A stretch of 64,000 nt of DNA from Hwanghaeella sp965227365 (GTDB lineage: Bacteria > Pseudomonadota > Alphaproteobacteria > UBA8366 > Aestuariispiraceae): NCBI RefSeq assembly GCF_965227365.1, contig NZ_OZ245754.1:1984001-2048000 (forward strand), in the 5' to 3' direction. The stretch's first letter is position 1. Each line of letters starts with the position of its first letter. Below are positions 43,571 through 51,464 of the stretch, one piece after another. The position numbers were made by a program, and so were the translations under genes. Under the pieces are notes generated by a model. That model saw nothing but the letters and a program-made list of their open reading frames with translations, was not told the DNA's origin and searched no databases.

Positions 43571-44446
43571 TCAGTCGATCCCGCTGACGAAATTGGCGAG
43601 GTTCACGCATAATTTCTGCAACTCCCGGGCGGATTTCGTGCCCAGGTGTTCGTTTCGCTTGATGCGTTGTGCCGCCGTTTCGGAAATCGCCGTGACAAGG
43701 GGCTGTAATCTGTTCTGGCCCGCGGATTCGAGGCTACCGGCGAGTTTCTGGACCGTGATCAGGATATTGTTCTCGGAGCGGGTCAATTCTTCCTCGATAC
43801 CCTGATTTCCGCCTTCCTCAAGCAATTCGATGAGATATGCCTGTCGTTCAACGAGATACGTGTTGAAGGTCAACAGGGCCCTTTCGAGGGCTTCGCGGTG
43901 GGCTTCCGGGTCGAAATTGCCGGACTTCTTGGCTTTCAACGTATTCGGCACCATGACGCGACGGGTGAAGGTCTCCTCGCGGACGGCCTTGCGCCGGTCG
44001 GGTCCGATATAATGGGTGGTTACGACGAACGGGCGGTTGCCGTCTATAAGCCGGGCCAGCCGCTTTTGCATCAGGTCGCGACTGAACGGTCGGACAAGGA
44101 AAGCGTCGCAACCGGAACTGACGATATTTTCAACCCCTTGTCCGGTTGGGGCGGGGCCGGTCATCAGATAGAAGCCGAACGGATCATGGTTGGATAGATT
44201 CTGACGTGCCGTTCGGATGGTCGTGGAAATATGATTCAAGTCTTTCGACGTATCGAACAGCACGAGATCGTACAGCGATGTCTCCATCGCCTTCAGTGCC
44301 TCGGTACGGTCGGTTGTGGTATCGACACGGCTGAAGCCGGACGAACGAAGTCCCGAGACCAGAGCCGCACGGAGTGCCGGATGGTTTTCCAGCACAAAGG
44401 CGGCTAGTGAAACGGACATGATGCCCGTATTAGGAGTTCTCTCCAT
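43571..44446 (-). CDS. Receiver-like regulatory protein with a changed active site
   Basis: A protein of about 291 residues. Residues 10-140 look like a receiver domain: FVLENHPALRAAL (one acidic residue, where active receivers have two), LVLFDTSKDL (candidate phospho-Asp) and FLVRPFSRDL, where the conserved Lys before Pro-Phe is replaced by Arg. Then comes YIGPDRRKAVREETFTRR, a link seen in other alphaproteobacterial regulators, and a helical C-terminal half (EAHREALERALLTFNTYLVE, residues 185-290) without a known output motif. It may be a degenerate or atypical receiver. The start is uncertain: ATG at 44446, or ATG at 44419 (MSVSLAAFVL), which is closer to the domain edge. Confidence 0.68.
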   Translation of the reverse strand: MERTPNTGIMSVSLAAFVLENHPALRAALVSGLRSSGFSRVDTTTDRTEALKAMETSLYDLVLFDTSKDLNHISTTIRTARQNLSNHDPFGFYLMTGPAPTGQGVENIVSSGCDAFLVRPFSRDLMQKRLARLIDGNRPFVVTTHYIGPDRRKAVREETFTRRVMVPNTLKAKKSGNFDPEAHREALERALLTFNTYLVERQAYLIELLEEGGNQGIEEELTRSENNILITVQKLAGSLESAGQNRLQPLVTAISETAAQRIKRNEHLGTKSARELQKLCVNLANFVSGID

Positions 44447-44611
44447 CACGAATCAGACGCGTTCTGCGCCCATCCCCCTCAACGCCTAGTTGCATTGTGC
44501 CTCTCCACGAATCACTACTGCACTTAGACATACACCTGCCACTATGATGAGGCAGTAGAATCAAGAACTCAAACGAACGCAATAGATAATTAGTTTATTT
44601 ATGCTTTTTTA

Positions 44612-44633
44612 TTACTTCGAATACATAAAGTAA
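44612..44633. other. AT-rich intergenic region with a small inverted repeat
   Basis: The 450 bases between the receiver-like gene and sodB's terminator (44450-44851) hold no convincing gene and are much richer in A and T than the neighbours. TTACTT (44612-44617) and AAGTAA (44628-44633) form a 6-bp inverted repeat, and CTGCC/GGCAG another near 44538-44556. Promoters of the receiver-like gene are expected here. A 79-codon open frame on the minus strand (44599-44838) has no start context and overlaps nothing functional. Confidence 0.35.
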
Positions 44634-44851
44634 CGGGTGTTAACGTTTGTGTATTCATCCGATGGTAGGAATCAAGAGTTGAATCCGTGGCGGAATTCTG
44701 CGGCTTTCGGAATCCGTCGAATTCGGTGCCGGGAATCGTAATGCTGGTTTGAGTCCTCTTGGTCCGAATCGAAAAAATGAGGAAATGTCCACCAAAGTAG
44801 ATGGATTCATATGCAGTTTGGTTATTTGGTTTTGACAATCGCGCAAAGAAA

Positions 44852-44880
44852 AACGCCCCGCCGAAGCGGGGCGTTTTCCT
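44852..44880. terminator. Strong intrinsic terminator after sodB (usable in both directions)
   Basis: AACGCCCCGC (44852-44861), loop CGAA, GCGGGGCGTT (44866-44875). On the minus strand the stem is followed by TTTTCTTTG, on the plus strand by TTCCTTGTTTG. It begins 24 bases after the sodB stop. Confidence 0.92.
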
Positions 44881-44898
44881 TGTTTGACGTCGTCTAGA

Positions 44899-45498
44899 CT
44901 AGGCGTCGGCCAAGTTCTTGTTCACGAAGTCCCAGTTGACCAGGTTGTCAAGGAATGTCGCGATATAGTCGGGGCGACGGTTCTGGAAGTCGAGATAGTA
45001 GGCGTGTTCCCAGACGTCGATCGTCAGAAGCGGCGTCTGGCCGTGGGCGATCGGGCTGTCGGCATTGCCGGTCTTGGTGACCTTCAATTTGCCGCCGTCC
45101 AGGACCAGCCAGGCCCAGCCGCTGCCGAATTGCGTCGTCGCGGCAGCCTTGAATTCCTCGACGAACTTGTCGTAGCCGCCAAGATCAGCGTCGATCTTCG
45201 CCGCGATCGCGCCGGTCGGCGCACCGCCGCCATTGGGGGACATGGAATGCCAATAGAAAGTATGGTTCCAAACCTGCGCGGCGTTGTTGAAGATGCCCGC
45301 CTTGGAGGCGTCGCCGGCAACGGCCTTGACGATTTCTTCCAGGCTCTTGCCGGCCAGGTCCGTGTCTTTAACCAGATTGTTCAGGTTGGTGACGTAGGTG
45401 TTGTGGTGTTTGCCGTGGTGAAAGCTCAGCGTGTTCGCGGAGATATGCGGCTCAAGAGCGTCCTGCGCGTAGGGCAGGGCGGGAAGTTCGAATGCCAT
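44899..45498 (-). CDS. sodB: Superoxide dismutase (Fe/Mn family)
   Basis: This enzyme disproportionates superoxide in the cytoplasm. The 199-residue protein begins MAFELPALPYAQDALEPHIS. Metal ligands are in LSFHHGKHHNTYV (His 26), NHTFYWHSMSPNGGG (His near 78), and LLTIDVWEHAYYLDFQNRR (Asp and His near 162-166). The pattern LPYAxDALEP and the WNHTFYWHSMSPNGGG segment favour the Fe-type over the Mn-type, but metal choice cannot be proven. It ends at a strong terminator and stands alone as a transcription unit. Confidence 0.95.
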   Translation of the reverse strand: MAFELPALPYAQDALEPHISANTLSFHHGKHHNTYVTNLNNLVKDTDLAGKSLEEIVKAVAGDASKAGIFNNAAQVWNHTFYWHSMSPNGGGAPTGAIAAKIDADLGGYDKFVEEFKAAATTQFGSGWAWLVLDGGKLKVTKTGNADSPIAHGQTPLLTIDVWEHAYYLDFQNRRPDYIATFLDNLVNWDFVNKNLADA

Positions 45499-45775
45499 TG
45501 TGACCCGTCCTCTTCTGCTTGGTCTTTGTTGGTTTGCCGTATTGTGTTCATTGTGGCCAATTCCGTGCGTCGCGGATAAGCGATTTTGGCCGGCGCCACA
45601 AAGTATTGTTCCAGCATGCCCGATTGCAAGGGGACAAAAGGGAATAACCTACCTCTGGACTCGTGTTTTTCCATGAGGGCGATAATTTCAATGCCGGATC
45701 GAAGGGCTTGGAAATATCGGCGTTGCCCTTGCCGGTGTGATCGCGTTTTCTGCGGAACGTAACAAGGACGCCCGG

Positions 45776-46744
45776 ATGGCCAAACTCATACAGTCCGATC
45801 TCGACCATTGCCTGGATGTGACGCGCCGGGGCAAATCGAACCTTTGGTTCGTCGGGCGTAGCCTGCCCGGACCCCGCCGGGCGATGTTCGCATCGGCATA
45901 TGCTTCCATGCGGGTGGTGGATGACTTCGTCGATGACGAATTCCTCGTTCTACCGGATGACGAGCGGCTGCGCCGACGCAGCGATGCGCATAAGCGGGTC
46001 GACGGCTGGCTGACGTCGATGGAAGCCGCGATATGCGGAAATGCCGACCCGGCCAAGATGGAAATCGCTTTTCCCGACCCGCGGATACAGCGGGCCGTTG
46101 CCGCTTGTTTCGACGGTGGTGACATCGGTCCCGGCCCTTGGCAATTGCTTGCGCGGTCCATGCATCGGGACATCGATGAAACGCCGTTCGGGGATTGGGA
46201 TGATTTCATCGACTATTGCGAAGGCGCAACGGTCGCGCCGGCTAGTATTTTTCTCTACGTCATCGCCGCGGATCTGAATGGTCCGCCGAGCACCGCGGAC
46301 AGGCTTCCGGCGCAGGCCGCCGATTGCGTTCGGGACATGGCGATCTTCTGTTATTTGGTGCATATCGCCCGCGATATCATCAAGGATGCGGCCGCCGGCC
46401 CGGCATTGCTGACTATCCCCGACGATGTGCTGCATACGCACGGCCTGACGCGGACGGATTTGGCCGGCGCTGTGAGGGGAGGCTCGGATCGACGGTTGCG
46501 CGACCTGATTTCCGATTTAGCCGCGCGGGCGGGCGATTACCGGCTGCGCGGCGAGGGGTGGCGTGACAGGCTTATGCCCTTGCTGGGGCTTCGCGAGAGA
46601 GCCGCGTTTGGCGCCTTGATGACCGTGTACGGTGCTTTGCACGATCGACTAAAGGATGATCCCGGTTTCGCCTTGGACCGAGACCCCGAGCAGCGGGAAG
46701 AATTGCGGCGATCCGTTCTGGCGGCCGCCGATATTCCGTTTTGA
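45776..46744 (+). CDS. Squalene/phytoene synthase family protein
   Basis: A protein of 322 residues of the trans-isoprenyl head-to-head synthase fold. It has both aspartate-rich motifs: RVVDDFVDDE near residue 47 and HIARDIIKDAAAG near residue 200, so the active site is potentially functional, unlike many assembly-factor relatives. NLWFVGRSLPGPRRAMFASAYA fits the first helix region. AAGGA before the ATG at 45776 supports that start over the ATG at 45737. It overlaps the next family member by a few bases, so the pair is probably one operon. Possible products are squalene, dehydrosqualene or phytoene. No other hopanoid or carotenoid gene is in the window. Confidence 0.8.
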   Translation: MAKLIQSDLDHCLDVTRRGKSNLWFVGRSLPGPRRAMFASAYASMRVVDDFVDDEFLVLPDDERLRRRSDAHKRVDGWLTSMEAAICGNADPAKMEIAFPDPRIQRAVAACFDGGDIGPGPWQLLARSMHRDIDETPFGDWDDFIDYCEGATVAPASIFLYVIAADLNGPPSTADRLPAQAADCVRDMAIFCYLVHIARDIIKDAAAGPALLTIPDDVLHTHGLTRTDLAGAVRGGSDRRLRDLISDLAARAGDYRLRGEGWRDRLMPLLGLRERAAFGALMTVYGALHDRLKDDPGFALDRDPEQREELRRSVLAAADIPF

Positions 46745-46755
46745 CGGAGAACAAG

Positions 46756-47634
46756 GTGAAGGCCGGGAAAGACACGGGCAAGGCCCTCTCTTATTGTGCG
46801 GAGCTTGTTTACGGACAGGACCGGGAGAGATTCCTGTCGGCAATGACCGCCCCAGCCGACAGGCGCGAGTTCCTGTTTGCCCTGTATGCCTTCAATCATG
46901 AAATCGCCAAGACATCGGGTGTCGTCTCTGAACCGATGCTGGGCCAGATCCGTCTGCAATGGTGGCGTGAGGCGATCGATGAATGTTACGGGGGATCACC
47001 GCGCCGGCACGCGGTTGTCACCGCACTGGCGCGGGCGATAGCCGAAACGACGCCAAGCCGATCGATCTTTGAACGCGTGATCGATGCGCGGGAAGGGGAC
47101 CTGGAATTCGCTTCCCCCAAAACGATGGCGGATCTCGAAGGGTATGCCGCCGCAACGTCCGGCGGATTGACGGAACTCGCCTTGGAAATTTCATCCGGGC
47201 TTGGCGAGGGACTTCCGGACATGGCGCGGCAAGCCGCGCGGGATATAGGAACCGCATGGGGGATGATCGGTTTGATGCGTGCCTTGCCGTTCCACATGCG
47301 CGCGCGGCGGGGCATGATGCCGACCGATGTGGCGTATTCCCATAACGTTTCCTCCGTCGATTTGGCCGAGGCTCGAAATGTCCCCGGATTGTCGCTGGCC
47401 GTTGAAGAGGTTTGCGGGCGGGCATCCGGTTTGCTCAACCGGGCGAGGGTGAACCGGCAGTTGAATGTCAGCATTGCTGACGTCTTTGGTGCGTTGTCGA
47501 TCGGTGTCCTGGCCGATAGTCATCTCAGGCAATTGAAGAAGGTGCGGTACGACGTTTTTGATCCTCGTCTTTCCGCTCCGCCGGCGCTGCGCGGGTTATC
47601 CTTGATGCTTAGGTCATTGCGGAATCGATACTGA
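46756..47634 (+). CDS. NDUFAF6-like squalene/phytoene-synthase-fold protein
   Basis: A protein of 292 residues related to NDUFAF6, a complex I assembly factor that keeps the synthase fold. Telling segments are REFLFALYAFNHEIAKTSGV near residue 38, then EPMLGQIRLQWWREAIDE, and RDIGTAWGMIGLMRALPFH near residue 165. The first Asp-rich motif of true synthases is replaced by NHEIAKT, so catalysis is unlikely. I chose the GTG at 46756, which has GGAG six bases upstream, over the TTG at 46741. In alphaproteobacteria this gene normally follows secDF-Mth938. Here three genes intervene. Confidence 0.8.
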   Translation: MKAGKDTGKALSYCAELVYGQDRERFLSAMTAPADRREFLFALYAFNHEIAKTSGVVSEPMLGQIRLQWWREAIDECYGGSPRRHAVVTALARAIAETTPSRSIFERVIDAREGDLEFASPKTMADLEGYAAATSGGLTELALEISSGLGEGLPDMARQAARDIGTAWGMIGLMRALPFHMRARRGMMPTDVAYSHNVSSVDLAEARNVPGLSLAVEEVCGRASGLLNRARVNRQLNVSIADVFGALSIGVLADSHLRQLKKVRYDVFDPRLSAPPALRGLSLMLRSLRNRY

Positions 47635-47765
47635 ATTCCGGACAAACTTCCACTGTAGTTTCGCATAGGCGTTGTATCTTGAGCCTAATGCAACAACCTT
47701 GAGTATTTTAACTAAATTGATTCAGTGTACTTAAGCGATTCTTTGTGTTACGCAGACCATGAGAG

Positions 47766-47788
47766 ATTGGGAGAACCCAATAGGAGAG
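47766..47788 (+). promoter_or_regulatory. Flagellin leader hairpin next to the ribosome binding site
   Basis: ATTGGG (47766-47771), AGAA, CCCAAT (47776-47781) forms a perfect 6-bp stem with a 4-base loop. It ends one base before AGGAGA (47783-47788), the flagellin ribosome binding site. Such a position lets a protein or folding change control translation, as FlbT does for flagellin messages in Caulobacter. The functional link is inference. Confidence 0.55.
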
Positions 47789-47792
47789 AAGA

Positions 47793-48674
47793 ATGTCTGA
47801 CGTATCTCTAACAGAGGCGCAACGCGCCTCTCTGACTGCTTTGCAGCGTACCAACAGTGTCGCTGATCGTTCCTCGCAAAACCTGACAACGGGCCGTCGC
47901 GTCAACGATGTGAACGACGATCCGGTTGCATTTTTCATCGCTCAGCAGCTTTCCCAGGAAGGGGCGGCCTTTGCGCAACGGCGCGAGGAAATCGACCAGG
48001 GCATCAGCGCGCTCCGAGTGACGAATGGCGCCATCGACACGATTGAACAGTTTTCCCGGCAGCTCGAAGGTATCGCCGAGGCGGCCCGTTCCGTTACCGA
48101 TCCGAACCAACTGTCCCAGTTGGAGCAGCAGTTTCAGGAAATCGGCCGGCAGATCGCCAATGTGGCGGGTGACGCCTCCTTCGGCGGTGTGAACTTGCTG
48201 ACATCGACGAATAACCAGCTCAATGTCCAGTTCAGCGACAACGAAGGCTCGGAACTCAATGTTCAGGGTGTCGATGTTCTGAACGGCGGCGGTTTTGGCG
48301 CCGGTGCGTTTTCCGATGGAGAAATCCAGATCGATCAGTTGGGGGTAACCGGCGGTACCTTCGCCAGTTTCCTAAGCAATCCTGAAGAGGTTGACGGGCT
48401 GATCGGCAATATCCGGGATAGCATTGGGCGGTTGCGCGGTCAGGCTCAATCCTTCGGATCGAATGTCGCGTTGCTGCAGGAACGTGCCAGCTTCAACCAG
48501 AATGTCGCGAACGAGCTTCAGGCCGGCGCCGACAACCTGACGCTTGCCGATCTGAACGAGGAGGCGGCCAACCTCGTCGCGGCCCGTACCAGAACCCAGT
48601 TGGGCACCCAGACATTGGGCATTTCCGGCGGCCAGCAGTCATCGATCCTCCAAATTCTGGAAGGCATCGGCTAA
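47793..48674 (+). CDS. Flagellin
   Basis: The filament subunit, 293 residues, with the conserved ends and only a short middle, as in many alphaproteobacteria. The N-terminal D0/D1 part includes LTTGRRVNDVNDDPVAFFIA near residue 31 and ISALRVTNGAIDTIEQFSR near 70. The C-terminal part is SNVALLQERASFNQNVANEL near 230 and LNEEAANLVAARTRTQLGTQ near 256. The Ser/Asn-poor centre (about residues 140-195) is Gly-rich. No other flagellar genes are in the window, so it is a lone flagellin locus. A leader hairpin sits by the ribosome site and a terminator follows. Confidence 0.93.
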   Translation: MSDVSLTEAQRASLTALQRTNSVADRSSQNLTTGRRVNDVNDDPVAFFIAQQLSQEGAAFAQRREEIDQGISALRVTNGAIDTIEQFSRQLEGIAEAARSVTDPNQLSQLEQQFQEIGRQIANVAGDASFGGVNLLTSTNNQLNVQFSDNEGSELNVQGVDVLNGGGFGAGAFSDGEIQIDQLGVTGGTFASFLSNPEEVDGLIGNIRDSIGRLRGQAQSFGSNVALLQERASFNQNVANELQAGADNLTLADLNEEAANLVAARTRTQLGTQTLGISGGQQSSILQILEGIG

Positions 48675-48704
48675 GCCGCATTGGATCACGAATTTTGAAT
48701 AGAA

Positions 48705-48739
48705 AAGGCCGGCGGTTGTGCCGGCCTTTTTCTTTTTTG
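48705..48739 (+). terminator. Intrinsic terminator after flagellin
   Basis: AAAGGCCGGC (48705-48714), loop GGTTGT, GCCGGCCTTT (48721-48730), then TTCTTTTTT. It begins 31 bases after the flagellin stop and ends 15 bases before the stop of the convergent trmFO gene. Confidence 0.93.
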
Positions 48740-48753
48740 ACGCAGGTTTGCCG

Positions 48754-50100
48754 TTACGCCGCTAAACGGCCGTTCTCGAGCCATGCGTCCAATGCGGCCA
48801 GCGCACGTTGCGACATGGCGAGCTTTCTATCGCGCCCCTTGATCTTCTTCTTCCCAGGCGGCGGTTCGGGGGGCGGGAACAGGCCGAAATTGACGTTCAT
48901 CGGTTGGAAGGTCTCCGCTTCCGCGCCGCCGGTGATGTGGCTCAGCAAGGCCCCCAGCGCCGTCGTGTCCGGCGGCGGCACGATGTCCCGACCCAGGCGG
49001 TCCGCGGCGGCGAAACGGCCGGCCAGCAATCCGATCGCCGCGCTTTCGACATAACCTTCGACCCCGGTCACCTGGCCCGCGAAGCGCAGGCGGGGCATGG
49101 CGTCAAGCCGCAAGGTCTTGTCCAACAGTTTGGGCGAGTTGATGAAGGTATTGCGGTGAATGCCGCCGAGACGCGCGAATTCCGCTTTCTCCAGCCCCGG
49201 TATCATCCGGAACACGTCGCCCTGCGCCCCATATTTCAGCTTGGTCTGGAAGCCGACCATGTTCCAAAGCGTGCCAAGCGCGTTGTCCTGACGCAATTGC
49301 ACCACGGCATAGGGTCGCGACCCGTCATGGGCATTGGTCAGACCGACAGGTTTCATCGGCCCAAAGCGCAAGGTTTCCCGGCCGCGTTCGGCCATGACTT
49401 CGATCGGCAGGCAGCCCTCGAAATAGGGCGTGTCCTTTTCCCATGCGTGGAATTCGGTCTTTTCGCCCGCGATCAGGGCGTCGAGGAACGCATTGTACTG
49501 ATCTTCGGTCATTGGGCAGTTGATGTAGTCCTTGCCGTCCCCCTTGTCGTAGCGGGACTGGAACCAGACCTTGTCGAAGTCAATGCTGTCGCGGTGCACG
49601 ATCGGTGCGATGGCGTCAAAGAAGGAGAGCTCTTCCTCGCCGCCAAGGCCTCGTATCACTTCGCTCAAAGCCGGCGAAGTCAACGGGCCCGTCGCAATGA
49701 TGACGCTGTCCCAGTCTTCGGGCGGTAGTGTATCCACCTCACCGCGTTCGATGGTAACGAGAGGGTGGTCCGTAAGGGCGGCGGATACCTTGTCGCTGAA
49801 CTGGTGGCGATCGACCGCGAGCGCGCCGCCGGCGGGCAGGCGGGCCGCGTCGCCGCTTTTCAGGATCAATGATCCACAGCGGCGCATTTCTTCGTGCAGC
49901 AGACCGACAGCGTTGTATTCCGCATCGTCGGAGCGGAAGGAATTCGAGCAGACCAGTTCGGCAAGGCCGTCTGTCTCATGCGCATCCGTTTTCCGCACCG
50001 GGCGCATTTCGTGCAGGATGACGGGGATCCCCGCGGAGGCGAGCTGCCAAGCCGCTTCTGATCCAGCCAAGCCGCCACCGATAACATGCACGGGTTTCAT
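48754..50100 (-). CDS. trmFO: Folate-dependent tRNA m5U54 methyltransferase TrmFO
   Basis: TrmFO uses methylene-tetrahydrofolate and FADH2 to methylate uridine 54 in tRNA. The 448-residue protein starts MKPVHVIGGGLAGSEAAWQL with the FAD dinucleotide motif. LVCSNSFRSDDAEYNAVGLLH near residue 48, then GCLPIEVMAERGRETLRFGPM near 240, and GVEGYVESAAIGLLAGRFAA near 352 are family features. PMNVNFGLFPPPE is near the end. I chose the ATG at 50100 with GGAG upstream; the longer frame to 50184 adds a basic, atypical leader. Alphaproteobacteria commonly use TrmFO instead of TrmA. Confidence 0.96.
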   Translation of the reverse strand: MKPVHVIGGGLAGSEAAWQLASAGIPVILHEMRPVRKTDAHETDGLAELVCSNSFRSDDAEYNAVGLLHEEMRRCGSLILKSGDAARLPAGGALAVDRHQFSDKVSAALTDHPLVTIERGEVDTLPPEDWDSVIIATGPLTSPALSEVIRGLGGEEELSFFDAIAPIVHRDSIDFDKVWFQSRYDKGDGKDYINCPMTEDQYNAFLDALIAGEKTEFHAWEKDTPYFEGCLPIEVMAERGRETLRFGPMKPVGLTNAHDGSRPYAVVQLRQDNALGTLWNMVGFQTKLKYGAQGDVFRMIPGLEKAEFARLGGIHRNTFINSPKLLDKTLRLDAMPRLRFAGQVTGVEGYVESAAIGLLAGRFAAADRLGRDIVPPPDTTALGALLSHITGGAEAETFQPMNVNFGLFPPPEPPPGKKKIKGRDRKLAMSQRALAALDAWLENGRLAA

Positions 50101-50276
50101 TCTGTTCTCCAACCGCCGGGTCTGCTGTTCTGGGAAGCGACGTAGTACAGGTTGCCGTGCCTTCAAGGCAAGCCGCCGCGCCAATCACCCCCATCTTGGG
50201 GTATGGCGTTGTTCGGAAATGCGCGCCATATTCAAGCATTAGGAAATGCACAACAAACGACTAACCGGTAGGCCCC

Positions 50277-51338
50277 ATGCCGCAGAGCGCCGCGTCTTCA
50301 GCGACCGATACGTCCCTGGAAAAGAAAGAGGCTGATTTCGTCAAGGACAGCCTTCATTTGCTTGGTATGGAAATCCTGCCGTTGCGGATGCCCGGTCTCA
50401 GACGGGCGCGCCTGGTCAAGAACAACCAGTTGCAAACGATGGTCGAATTGTTCCGCGACGATACGGCGGGAAGCGGACAGGTCCTGACCGAGGAACTATC
50501 GGGCTTCTTTCCGGACGGGGGCGACGATTTCAAGGCGGATCTGCTGCTGCTGAAGAAGTTCGACGACGTTCCCAGTTTTGACGTGTACTCGACGCGCATC
50601 ACATTGCGGGAGTTGAATATTCCCGTCGAAGACCAGGAGGCACTGCGGCTTTCGGATTCGAAACGTGAGGAATTGACGGAGCGGATGAAGGCTTTCACGA
50701 GGCCCTTGATCGGCCATGTGTACGGTGCGGACGCGGAAACCGTGGATGACTTGCAAGGGATCTTGGGGATGTTCAAGGATCCCGATCCCAAGGTCGCGCT
50801 GGCGAATTTACGCAAGATGGCCGACAGCCTGGGTGTGGACCTTTTGGACATTCCAAAATTCCTTGAAGACTACGGCGACATCTTCCTGTCTTTGGCATTT
50901 TTTCGGGACATCTTGGATAGGACCGTGCCGATCATTCACCAATACCTCGAATGGTTGGAGGAACTGCGCGGCAGTTTCGTGGTGAAGCAGGATCGCGCCC
51001 AGGACAATATGCTGGCCAAGATCGAAGCGGATCTGACCGATATCACCGGTTCCATAACCGGCCGTTTCGAGAGTTTCGACCGGCAGACGCAGGATTTCTG
51101 GACGGATATCAACGCCGAACGGTTTCACGAGGTGCGGGAGTTGATAACGGCGCATCACCGAACCGTCGGCGGCGTTCTGTGCGGGTTGACCCTGAAAATG
51201 GAACATTGGAAGAGAAAATTTAAGAACTCCGGCGTGGGAGGGCCGCAGCAGCGGCTGGAGTTTACCAGAAGTGAAGTGCTTCCTGGGCTGGATTGGATTA
51301 AGGATCTGGAACGGCGCGGATCGCAGATCGGTAATTGA
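50277..51338 (+). CDS. Conserved-looking helical protein, unknown function
   Basis: A soluble protein of 353 residues with no signal peptide or membrane helix. It is strongly helical and charged, with segments such as SLEKKEADFVKDSLHLLGME near residue 12, LNIPVEDQEALRLSDSKREE near 112, PIIHQYLEWLEELRGSFVVK near 218, and DITGSITGRFESFDRQTQDF near 255. There are few aromatic clusters and one Cys. I recognise no domain. Codon use is like its neighbours, so it is not an obvious recent import. The start ATG at 50277 has no strong ribosome site. It may form an oligomer or scaffold, which is a guess from composition. Confidence 0.7.
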   Translation: MPQSAASSATDTSLEKKEADFVKDSLHLLGMEILPLRMPGLRRARLVKNNQLQTMVELFRDDTAGSGQVLTEELSGFFPDGGDDFKADLLLLKKFDDVPSFDVYSTRITLRELNIPVEDQEALRLSDSKREELTERMKAFTRPLIGHVYGADAETVDDLQGILGMFKDPDPKVALANLRKMADSLGVDLLDIPKFLEDYGDIFLSLAFFRDILDRTVPIIHQYLEWLEELRGSFVVKQDRAQDNMLAKIEADLTDITGSITGRFESFDRQTQDFWTDINAERFHEVRELITAHHRTVGGVLCGLTLKMEHWKRKFKNSGVGGPQQRLEFTRSEVLPGLDWIKDLERRGSQIGN

Positions 51339-51464
51339 CGGCGTTTCCGTGTTTGGCGCGATTTCGGGGCAATGGCCGTGGACAGGGAGCGAACCCTGGG
51401 TTAACCCTGATGCCACCGTTAGTGATTTTTCCCCAATCGCATTGGTAAGCCCGAAGGTAAGCTC

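Noticed and set aside
44599..44838. 79-codon open frame on the minus strand in an AT-rich gap
   Set aside because: No start context, no family and no similarity to neighbours; probably chance in AT-rich DNA.
47700..47765. Sigma-28-like promoter before flagellin
   Set aside because: TAAA and GCGATTCT can be found but with the wrong spacing for the sigma-28 consensus; no sigma-54 pair is visible either.
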